Below, piece after piece: positions 1 to 9,354 of a stretch of DNA of 64,000 nt. Source of the DNA: Dactylis glomerata (taxonomy: Eukaryota; Streptophyta; Magnoliopsida; Poales; Poaceae); NCBI GenBank assembly GCA_007115705.1, contig QXEO01000734.1:1957430-2021429 (forward strand), written 5' to 3'. The notes under the pieces were generated by a model that searched no databases, had not been told where the DNA came from, and saw only the letters and a list, made by a program, of their open reading frames with translations. The translations under genes and the position numbers were made by a program. Position 1 is the stretch's first letter; every line of letters begins with the position of its first letter.

Positions 1-803
1 ACCATATGAAACCATCTCTTGGATGAAATACCTTTTTACGTATGTGTACAAGTTTACCATTCTAACACTGTATAGTTTAATGTGCCAGTTTTTGCTACTA
101 TAACCTTTTTTCAATGAAGGGCATATATTAATATCGTAAAGATACCATTTACACCAACCCTCTGCAATAACTAAATGTCCTAAAGACATATTGATGCACA
201 TAGCCCTATAACAAAAACAAGAAGAAAACAAAAGATCCTGCTACAATGATCAATTCCTTGTAGCCGCAACATAAACCACCCCGGAGACAACACTTGAAGT
301 CCAAATTCTCCAAAAGTGATGTGTAAAAAGGAAACAATTGACAAGTGCCGTCAGCACCCAATCATAGATCTTGGGTTTACACCCTGGAAAAAGTCTACGA
401 TCTCAAAAAAATGCTTTTAACAAGGCCATTTCTAGACACAAATTAAGGTCAGACCTTGGATTTTCATCTTAAAAGATAAGGCTCTGTGCTGCTCCTCTGC
501 TGCCGCCCCACTTGCCAGTGCCACTACAAGTCACAATCCACCAAGCAAAGTCCTCGTCGCCTCAAAGACTTTGTCTTTCATTGCTATGACTTATACCTTA
601 GACACCACGACATTCTCCGCCACTCTGGTCACCATGGAAATCAAAACATCGACATGTCCCATAATGTCAACAGACAATGAAGCTTCACGTCACGCCATCC
701 TGAAGCAACATGGGCTGAAATAGGGGTGCACATGACTGAATTCCATCTGATCTAATAATCTACAGGCGTCAAGCGCTAAATAGAGATATCCGATGGAGCC
801 TTC
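1..803. other. Flank of E1, no gene recognised
   Basis: No convincing coding region was found. Around 300-450 there is a diverged copy of a motif that recurs on the other side of E1 at about 14377-14520. Shared words include ctccaa.ag.tgatgtgt, a short stretch ending in ccctg, and atgc.ttcaacaagg. This suggests that both flanks of E1 belong to one older, degraded repeat. The last five bases (799-803, ccttc) are the left target-site duplication of E1. Confidence 0.5.
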
Positions 804-1381
804 TGTTGGGGATATACCAAATAGGTATACCAGCGACGTAGTCCTAAATCAGCAAGCCAGGGTGGCCCATCAGGGGTGGTATGGCGGATTCGCCATACCG
901 GGCGGCCCAGTTGCTGAAGTTGCCACGGCGGTACTGGACGCAGGCGCTTATGGCGGATCCTTAGACAGGCCCATGGCGGATTACTGGCGACATGCCCATG
1001 GCGGATCCGGAGATGACCCATGGCGAGTTACCTTGACGTACACGCACAGGACTTAGTCTAGGACTCCAAGTTGTATCCGCTCCGGTACCAACATGTAGCC
1101 CACGCCAGGCGCCTTTATAAGCCCGGCGTGGAGCAGCCCTTGAGGCACGTTCTAGTCATACGGCCAATCGCATAGCGAAACAGCCAACCTCATCATTGTA
1201 ATCGAGCACTTGTTGCCATATAGTGAATTATAGCAGCACGTAGGATCTCGCCACCGTCGCGGGATCTGAAGCTGGGTAAACTCGTGCTACCACCGTCCCG
1301 GATCGCTCCTCCGTGTTCACCCCCTTCCTCAAACCGCCATACCCCTACCTCTACGGCAGGTCTGTTGACGAAACCACGATA
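804..1381 (+). repeat. E1 5' LTR
   Basis: It begins tgttggggatatacc and ends aaaccacgata. The partner LTR ends aaccacgaca, so the final CA dinucleotide has mutated here. It holds a 9-bp perfect inverted repeat (878-899, ggtatggcg / cgccatacc with loop gatt). Four spaced copies of the word atggcg(g/a) lie between about 950 and 1025. A TATA box at 1114-1120 is embedded between cacgcc and ggcgtg. Confidence 0.96.
1114..1120 (+). promoter_or_regulatory. E1 LTR TATA box
   Basis: The sequence tttataa lies between inverted hexamers cacgcc and ggcgtg about 260 bp before the LTR end, so the U3/R boundary should fall near 1145. The same box is at 13286-13292 in the 3' LTR. This is the expected start point of the genomic retroelement RNA. 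Confidence 0.65.
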
Positions 1382-1383
1382 GT

Positions 1384-1401
1384 TGGCGCCCACCGTGGGG
1401 C
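1384..1401 (+). other. E1 primer binding site
   Basis: The sequence tggcgcccaccgtggggc starts two bases after the 5' LTR. This is the common primer binding site form of plant Gypsy elements, where a tRNA 3' end primes minus-strand DNA synthesis. The exact tRNA was not assigned. Confidence 0.85.
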
Positions 1402-1629
1402 ATAGCGCGGATCCAGGCGGGATCCGCCTTTGCAGGCATCGGTGACACTATTGCCATCGGGCGCGTCCTCTATGATTCCGGCTTCCCCATCATCCCAGCG
1501 GATAACCTCTGGGTGCCGGCTAGAGAAGACCCTGCTCGATTCACTGTCGTTCTGATTGGAGATATCCATATCTTCATTGGAGAGACAAACCCTACCCCCG
1601 CTACAGAAACCAATTTCTGGCGGATCGGT

Positions 1630-4620
1630 ATGGCTGAAATCCCCAAACGGACCGCTTTTGAGCTGGAGACGGAGGAGGACTCATCTGACCTGGAACTTTC
1701 CAAGTTGCCTAGATCGGATCTGAAAAATAATCCCACCCAGCCCGCCCTAGAGGTTGAGGAAGTGGTGGAAGACCGCTGTGAATCCGCCATGAGTAATCTG
1801 GCGTTAGAGACACCACGGTACTGCCTTGTTGCGTTCGCAGGCATCACTTCGGGATCTACCTCAAATGGAGGAGAAGATAGCTCAGGTGAATCCATCCTTG
1901 AGGCACTTAACGAAAGTGGTGAATCGAATGACTGGGATAGCAAGGGCTATGATTCTGACCATTACGACGCCGCCATGAGAAAAATCGAGGCGGAATTAGC
2001 GCAGCAGACACTTGAAGAACAGCAAGCAGCGGCCAAGCAGGTGTTCGTAACCAACAAAGGAGATGATGCTCGGTAGGCAACTGGTGATCCGCCATCTCAG
2101 GCAGTTCACGACGGAGATGCCGGCAAAGAGCAGGGTAACCCGCCACCAGCCGCCGATCCTGCCACGGAGCAACTTCCTGAGATCCACGGTGGACCCAGGC
2201 CTCTGCAGCCCGCCATCCTCGAGGACCAGCACCCAGAAGACTTCACAACCCCGCTGGATAAAGTCGTCTACGGAACTCTAGCAGATCCAATCACCCCTGA
2301 CTATATCAGAGATGTGAACGATCTCGAGAAGAAGAGGCGAGCACTCCTCAAGGAAGCAAAGCGAGTCGAGAAGATGGGCCAGCAGCTTGATGACGAATTT
2401 GCTAAAGCTCAAGACACGCTGAAGCGCGCAAGGAACATGGAGGAGAAGTATGTTACTCTCATCCAGAACCAGATAACCGAGGGAGGCGACCCGCAGCTGG
2501 TACGAAACCTTGAGTTCACCGTACCAACAGGGGAAACTCTGGCCAAGATGTACATCAAGAATCCGCCATACGTGGATAAAAACCGCGATGAAGTCAGGGC
2601 TACGCCCATTGAAAATATCGTGGCTGCAAAGGAGCTATTGGAGCATAATAAGAGCCCAGCAGCCCTAGAAACGGCAGTGAAACTGATGACCAAAGCATTA
2701 GTGCAGCAGGAGAAGGCTACGTCGTCACGACGGCTCGAATCTGATCCCGCGCTATGCAGGTCCAGCACTGCCTCTAAGGCCCGGGGGGCTGGCAACCATG
2801 GTACACGCCCTGACAACGAATCTCATACCGGATCCTCAGAAATCCGAAGAAGAGAAGCTCGCAACCGGGCGAACGCCATCCCAATATCCTCCGATGACAA
2901 ACCAAATGGCAAAGGCCCTCAGAGAAATCCATCGCCACCCTGCAAGAACTACCCTGCCTATGGATACCACCAAGACAATGCTGCTCCTCGCCATAAGACC
3001 AACATGCCGCCACCAAAGTATAAGACGTTCGAAGTCCCAAAGGGAGGGATCGTCATACGCGACAATGATGGCAAGCGAGGACGAAGCCGTGACGCTGGAC
3101 GCAGAGACGATCTGCCACGACGGGAAACCAGCAGAGACGGCGGATCCAAGAGAAGGGACCGATCTCGCCATGACGACGGCGCGCACTGTGACGGCGACAA
3201 GAACAAGCATCGCTCCACTCGCCATCACGATGACAAAGGGCAAGGCTCCCGCCGCCATGACGACGATCCATCTCCACGAAGAACAGAAGGAAGCCGTCGT
3301 AGCTGCAAAGATCAGTCGCAGGACGGCGAGAGCAAATGACGACGTGACCCTTCGCCATCCCCACCAGGGAGCCCCCATGGCGGCGGCGGTGGTGGTGGCG
3401 GACCAGCAAGGTCACGCAACTCTCGCAAGGATCCGACGGACCAGAAGCCCTACGACGCTCGTACCCATCTAAACGAGATTGCCAAGTCTCAAACAGCCTT
3501 CTTCCTCGGCCCAAAGTGCTTTGGACAACGGATTCGTGATGAGCCCATCCCGCATGGGTTCAAGATCGAGAAAAATATCCGCCAGTACAATGGGGTCGAT
3601 AGGCCTTTAACTTGGCTACAAGACTACTTCAACGCAGTACAATTCGCCGGGGGATCACCCAATGTTGCTGTCCGCTATTTGCCCTTGATGCTATCCGGCA
3701 CTGCGAGGCAGTGGATCAACGACTTGGCAGAAAACTCCATCCAAACCTGGTTTGATATGCAAACTGCGTTCACCAAAAATTTCGAGGGGACTTACAAGAG
3801 ACCCCATAACATTGGTGACCTCCAACGGTGCCGACGGGCCGACGACGAGACCTCCCGAACTTTCCTCGCACGATGGCTAGATATGAAGAACTCCTATGAA
3901 GGGGATACTGATGAATCCGCCATCCTCGCGTTTATTGACAGTTTGGAGAGAGGCCAACTGCTCCGCCATCGCCTGTTGCGGGAAAGGAACGAAGGGAAAC
4001 TAACCCTAAATTCCATGATCACCATTGCAAGCAACTACGCGGCCGCAGACGATGACGCCCGCGAATCTCTGAAGGCTTCCGCCATCCAGAACACTGGAAA
4101 GCGGAATAGCAGCAACAAACGGAAAAATCCGCCAGAAGAGCATCAGGCTCCGGACATGGTGGCCACAACCTTCGCTGACAAGGGGCAAAGCGGCCAGCGC
4201 GGCAGAGGATGCGGTACTAGCAGTGGCCAGCCGCGGAGTTCTGCAACTCCCGCTTCGGCACCATCCGCCCCCGTGTCTTACGACGAATACCGCGATATGC
4301 CATGTTTCGCCCATCGCGACGCCTCGGGAAAGTGCAATCACACCAACCGGAACTGCAAGTTTGTCAACAACCTTAAGGCGGTTCAAGAGGCTGGCTTCAA
4401 GCACAACCGGCGACAACGGCTTTGTGGCAAAGGGAAAACGGACAAAGACAAGGAGTCCAGGGATGGCAGTGATATGGACGAAGACCCTGCGCCCAAACCC
4501 GCCGAAAAGGCAGAGGGTGGCGCTGGCAAGGGCAACCCAATCAAGGACAAAAAAGGCGCCTTTCACACATTCCTTGGACCTCCCACGGCCAAGGCACAGA
4601 GAGCTGCTATGCGCTCCCTC
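1630..4620 (+). pseudogene. gag: E1 gag (structural protein), interrupted
   Basis: Gag forms the virus-like particle around the element RNA. The first ATG in the frame is at 1630, 228 bp after the primer binding site. The frame stays open through two in-frame stops, TAG at 2074-2076 and TGA at 3337-3339. Around 2314-2460 the protein is a charged helical region. Around 2840-3420 it is very rich in arginine, aspartate and serine, with a run of eight glycines. The conserved retrotransposon-gag fold (LTWLQDYFN, then PLMLSGTARQWIN and FTKNFEGTYK) lies at about 3600-3960. A cysteine-bearing stretch near 4300-4350 (CFAHRDASGKCNHTNRNC) is not a standard CCHC knuckle. Both stops are one transition away from sense codons. 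Confidence 0.85.
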
Positions 4621-5349
4621 AATGCCACCGTGCCAAAAATCTGCCAGTACGTCCGATGGTCCGAAGTACCGGTGCACTGGAGCCGCGATGATCATCCAGA
4701 GCACATCCCAGATGGATATTACGCCATGGTGGTATGCCCTGTAATCCATGGCTATGAGTTCTCCAAATGCTTAATGGATGGTGGCAGCAGCCTGAACATT
4801 ATGTACGTGGAAACTTTGATGAAGCTCGGCCTTACCAAGACCCAACTCCGCCATAGCGCGGTCACCTTTTATGGGGTGGTTCCTGGTCGCCAAGCCAAGT
4901 CCCTCGGGTCCATCACACTCAAGGTTGCCTTCGGTAGCGAGGAAAATTACCGTGAAGAGCCTATAACCTTTGAGGTAGTCCCGTTCAAAAGTACATACCA
5001 CGTGATCTTTGGTCGCCCTGCTTTCCACAGCTTCCATGCCAGGCCATGTTACATCTACAATCAGCTGAAGATGCCAGGCCCGGATGGCATAATCACCGTT
5101 TATGGCAGTTTCAGAAAGGCAAAGGAGTGCGAGGAAGGAGAAGCCGCCTTCGCGGAAGCAGTGTTCTTCGGTGAAGAGTTCAAAGAAATTCATGCCGCTA
5201 CGGACCCCGCAGAGATGCCGGCATCCAAGCAGGAGATTTCCGCCTCCCCGCCCACCTTCAAGCCTATGGTCGACACAAAACAGGTGGAACTTGTCGCTGG
5301 CGATGCCGCCAAGACCACCTCCATTGGGACAAACTTGTCCCCTAAATAG
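4621..5349 (+). pseudogene. E1 aspartic protease domain
   Basis: This is a retropepsin-like domain that would cut the polyprotein. The active-site motif CLMDGGSSLN starts near 4767 and the flap-side motif VIFGRPAFHSF is at about 5002-5035, both in the same frame as gag. A TAG stop at 5347-5349 follows, and the frame continues directly into reverse transcriptase, so one continuous gag-pol frame was probably ancestral. The stop is a likely C-to-T change. Confidence 0.85.
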
Positions 5350-6230
5350 GAAAGCGCGCTCGTCGAGTTCCTCCGTGAGAACCGGGACATCTTCGCATGG
5401 CAGCCATCTGACATGACGGGTGTACCCAGGGAACTCGCCAAGCACGCTCTGCAGGTAATTCCCGGCTCCAAGCCAGTAAGACAAGCCATGAGGCGCTTCG
5501 GAGATGAAAAGCGCCGCGCCATAGCAAAGGAAATTTCCAAGCTGTTGAAAGCAGGCTTCATCAAGGAAGTGATCCATACTAAGTGGGTGGCAAATCCCGT
5601 GCTAGTTCCTAAGAAAAACACAAAAGTTCTGCGCATGTGTGTAGATTACACTGGCCTGAACAAAGCATGTCCAAAAGACCCTTTTCCCTTGCCTCGCATC
5701 GACCAAGTCATTGACTCGACGGCGGGATCGGAGCTGCTGTGTTTCTTAGATGCCTACTCAGGATACCACCAGATCAAGATGAAAAAGTCCGATCAGCTCG
5801 CTACGTCGTTCGTAACACCTTATGGCACATATTGCTATGTCACAATGCCATTCGGTCTGAAAAACGCAGGAGCAACGTATCAGCGCACTATGCAAAAGTG
5901 CTTGGCGGATCAAATTGGACGAAACATCCACGCATACGTGGATGACATAGCGGTTATGTCTAAAAAGCAAGATGGCCTTATAGCGGATTTGCAAGAGACC
6001 TTTGACAATCTTAGGAAGTACAACATGATGCTTAACCCCACGAGGTGTGTCTTCGGGTACCAGCTGGACAACTTCTAGGATTCATCGTCTCCCACCGCGG
6101 AATTGAGGTTAACCCGGAGAAGATCAAGGCAATCCTCGACATTTCCCGGCCCATAGATCTAAAAGATGTACAGCGACTCACAGGCTGCGTGGCAGCAGTG
6201 AGCAGGTTCATCAGTCGTCTTGGCGAGAAG
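5350..6230 (+). pseudogene. E1 reverse transcriptase, with frameshift
   Basis: This domain copies the RNA genome into DNA. In order it shows VDYTGLNKACPKDPFPLPRI, FLDAYSGYHQI, MPFGLKNAGATYQ and the catalytic YVDD box at 5935-5946. At about 6050-6058 the frame changes: the protein up to CVFG is in one frame, while the following PAGQLLGF and SHRGIEVNPEKI are in another. This fits loss of one base in a short G run. In the original frame a stop follows at 6076-6078. Confidence 0.92.
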
Positions 6231-6770
6231 GCTTTGCCACTCTACAAGCTGATGAAGAAATCAGACGAATTCGTTTGGACTGACGAGGCAGACGCTGCAC
6301 TTAAGGATCTGAAGAGAGTGTTATCCACTGCACTAGTCCTAGCGGCTCCCGAAGACCAAGAACCCATGTTACTATACATGGCGGCAACTAACAGGGTGGT
6401 CAGCATCGTCATGGTGGTAGAACGTAAGGAAGAAGCGCAGGAGTATGGCGTACAGCGACCAGTCTACTATGTCAGCGAGGTCCTGACGAAATCCAAGCAG
6501 CGCTACCCTCACTACCAAAAACTGGCATACGGAGTTTTCCTGGCTTCTCGTAAGTTGAGGCATTACTTCTATGACCATAAGATCAAAGTGGTGAGCAAAG
6601 CCCCACTGAAAGACATCATCAACAACAGCGACGCAACAGGACGAGTTGCGAAGTGGGGCATTGAATTGGCCTCTTTCGACATCGACTATAAGCCTCGCAC
6701 CGCCATCAAGTCTCAGGCTTTGGCGGAATTTATGGCGGATTGGAAGGAAGCGCAGGAAACTACGCCCGTC
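6231..6770 (+). pseudogene. E1 RNase H (retroviral-type, degenerate)
   Basis: This is the tether and ordinary RNase H found after the Gypsy polymerase. Recognisable blocks are FVWTDEADAAL, PVYYVSEVLTKSKQRYP, KLAYGVFLASRKLRHYF and WGIELASFDIDYKPR. The first block that normally carries an acidic residue reads LLYMAATNRVVS and lacks it. That is usual for Tat elements, where a second RNase H has taken over. The region is in the shifted frame downstream of the reverse transcriptase break. Confidence 0.85.
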
Positions 6771-6779
6771 CCAGAACCA

Positions 6780-7355
6780 GAGCATTGGGTGATGCACTTT
6801 GATGGCTCAAAGTTGCTACATGGCTTGGGGGCTGGAGTGACACTCAAATCTCCCAAGGGAGATGAGCTAAGCTATGTTCTCCAGATCCACTTCCCCACCA
6901 CCAACAACATCGCGGAGTATGAAGCTTTACTGCACGGGCTACGTGTCGCAAAGGAGATCGGCGTACAACACATCATGTGCTGTGGAGACTCTGACCTTGT
7001 GGCTCAGCAGGTGGCTGGCACATACAAAGCTCGGAACGAAGTTATGGCGACATATAGAGACAAAGTGGATGAGATGGCCAAAAGTTTCCTCGGCTACGAC
7101 ATAAAGCACGTACGACGAGAAGATAACATGGCGGCTGATACCTTGTCAAAATTAGGATCTAGCCGTAAGGCAGTTCCGCCAGGAGTATTCCTCGAGCATC
7201 TGCGCATACCATCGGTAAAGATGGTGGATCCAGAAAACCCGGAACTAGCAAGCTCCCCCGTCATGGCGGTTTTTCCCAGCAATCTGCCATGGGCAGAGCC
7301 CTACCTGGAATTTCTGACGAACAAGAAGCTACCCGAAGACGAAGTCCAAAAATGA
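6780..7355 (+). pseudogene. E1 archaeal-type RNase H (aRNH)
   Basis: This second RNase H domain is diagnostic of the Tat lineage. The four acidic active-site positions are visible: Asp in MHFDGSK, Glu in AEYEAL, Asp in CGDSDLV and Asp in EDNMAADTL. The catalytic set therefore looks complete even though the copy is broken elsewhere. The frame ends at TGA 7353-7355, beyond which the same frame continues into integrase, pointing to a point nonsense mutation. Confidence 0.92.
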
Positions 7356-8255
7356 CAAATCGAGCGTAGAGCCAAAGCGTACACCATCATAGATAGCCAG
7401 CTCTACAAACGAAGTACCTCGGGAGTTTTCATGAAGTGCATATCCCAGGTGGATGGAATCGAAATACTAAGAGAGATCCACGAAGGTGAATGTGGGCATC
7501 ACGCCGCCGCCAGATCCCTAGTAGCTAAAGCATTCCGCCATGGATTCTACTGGCCAACAGCCAAGGCAGATGCAGACCGTATTGTGGAGCTCTGTCACGG
7601 TTGCCAGATGTACTCCAAGCAAACCCATATTCCCGCCACAGCACTGCATACGATTCCTATAACTTGGCCCTTTGCAGTCTGGGGGCTGGACATGGTGGGT
7701 CCGCTAAAAACAGCACCTTTGGGATTTACGCACCTCCTGGTAGCGGTAGACAAATTCACGAAGTGGGTGGAAGCTAAGCCCATCAGAAAACTTGATGGCA
7801 AAACTGCCCTCAAATTTGTCAAGGACATTGTGGTTAGATTCGGCATCCCACATAGCATCATCACCGATAATGGCACTAATCTGTCTCAGGGAGAAGTTGA
7901 AGAATACTGCCATCACAACGGAATCCGCCTTGACCTAGCATCTGTGGCACATCCACAGTCTAATGGTCAAGTTGAGCGGACCAACGGACTAATCATGTCA
8001 GGGATTAAGCCACGCCTGGAAGCACCGCTGCACAGAGCAGCTGGAGCCTGGGCAGAGGAATTGCCATCTGTGCTGTGGAGTCTACGGACCACGCCAAACA
8101 GATCAACTGGCCTTACCCCTTTCTTCTTAGTCTACGGAGCGGAGGCAATCTTGCCAAGTGATGTTCAGTACGATACTCCAAGAGTCGAGGCCTACAAGGA
8201 AGAAGATGCAGAAGCGTCCAGACAACTATCTATGGACCTGCTGGAAGAAGAATGA
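7356..8255 (+). pseudogene. E1 integrase
   Basis: The zinc-binding N-terminal part shows GHHAAARSL followed by CHGCQ. The catalytic core shows Asp in GLDMVGP, Asp in ITDNGTN and Glu in GQVERTNG, the D,D,E triad that joins element DNA to the host chromosome. The GKxxW-type downstream block LWSLRTTPNRSTGLTPF is present. A TGA at 8253-8255 interrupts the frame, which continues to 8573. Confidence 0.93.
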
Positions 8256-8573
8256 GACCTAGCAGCCCAGAGATCCGCCATCTACCAGCAGAATCTCCGC
8301 CGCTATCACAGCCGGCGAGTTTGCCAACGCTCGTTTAAAGAAGGTGACCTGGTGCTACGCCTCAAGCAGCAGAAATCCCACAAGCTATCCCCGCCTTGGG
8401 AAGGACCCTTCGTCATTAGCAAAGCTCTACTGAATGGTTCCTACTACCTCGTTGATATTCGCGAGCTAGATAAGCGACCAAGTAAGAAGCGCAAACGAAG
8501 AGACCCTAACGATATCTACGACGAGACAGATCGTCCATGGAACATCGCACAATTACGTCCTTTCTACACTTAG
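8256..8573 (+). pseudogene. E1 integrase C-terminal tail
   Basis: The integrase frame continues after the stop at 8253-8255. It has the typical Gypsy tail VLRLKQQKSHKLSPPWEGPF, then YYLVDIRELD, and it ends with WNIAQLRPFYT and a natural TAG at 8571-8573. No chromodomain follows, in keeping with Tat elements. Confidence 0.85.
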
Positions 8574-9354
8574 CACTTATCTAGCTATGTAATAGGCACC
8601 TCTATATGATCAATGAAATAAAGCATTTGGTTCACTCTTGATTTTTTCTGTGTCTTTTACCTCCTTTATTGTTCATTTAGATCGTATAGAACCTTTTTGC
8701 GCAATTGTGCTTTGCACTTGCGTCTCTTTTAAAATCACCATAAGCGGTCCGTGTAGCTTTTTTCTGTTTTGATCTTCATTCGATGTTTTCTGTGTGGATT
8801 CCAGAGTAGTGACTTTTTGACGATCTAAGCCGCCATTTGCTCAGGGTTTTGGACGGTTGCTATTAAGTATCGTCGCCCTAGCAGATTGTTCGTGCGAAGA
8901 TTTCGCCATCTCACAAAAAGTCAAGCACAGAGAGCCGGATGGCGGATCGCATAATCCTACGCGTGAAGAAATTTTTCAAAGTGTTGTTTTTTGGGCATGT
9001 CAAAAACTGCAAGTTGCATAAAACTAGGCCTGGCAGTTCCTTCGCACAATAAAACCACTTCATAAAAAACAAGCTGCAAGAGTTCAAAAGCATTCCACTG
9101 ATCCGCCACAAGCAGATCAGTCACAGTGCAGAAACATTCACACGTAGTTTAAGTTTAAATTACAGACCCACTCAGGGGCCAAATTGATGCAAAGTGTTTT
9201 TTCCTGCCATATTGCAGGGCACGTCCTAAGAAGACGGCGGAACCTTGGAGGACACCTCATCACCGCCATCACCACCTGCAGTAGCTGCGGAGGCTGATGC
9301 CGAAGCCTGGCTTGGCGACCCTGGCAGCTCGTATGCTTCATAGTATACGTTCAA
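8574..9354. other. E1 spacer between pol and the antisense gene
   Basis: No open frame was recognised. An AATAAA on the plus strand (8617-8622) lies 44 bp after the pol stop. An AATAAA on the minus strand (8665-8670) lies downstream of the antisense gene. These could be convergent poly(A) signals for the two transcripts, though hexamers alone are weak evidence. Confidence 0.4.

Noticed and set aside
1470..1943. 157-aa minus-strand frame opposite E1 gag
   Set aside because: It overlaps the gag N-terminus in antisense, has no recognisable domain and lies far from the antisense gene and its promoter. It is most likely a shadow frame.
4006..5577. Two long minus-strand frames (247 and 268 aa) opposite E1 gag-protease
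   Set aside because: They are shadows of well-supported plus-strand gag and protease, with no domain of their own.
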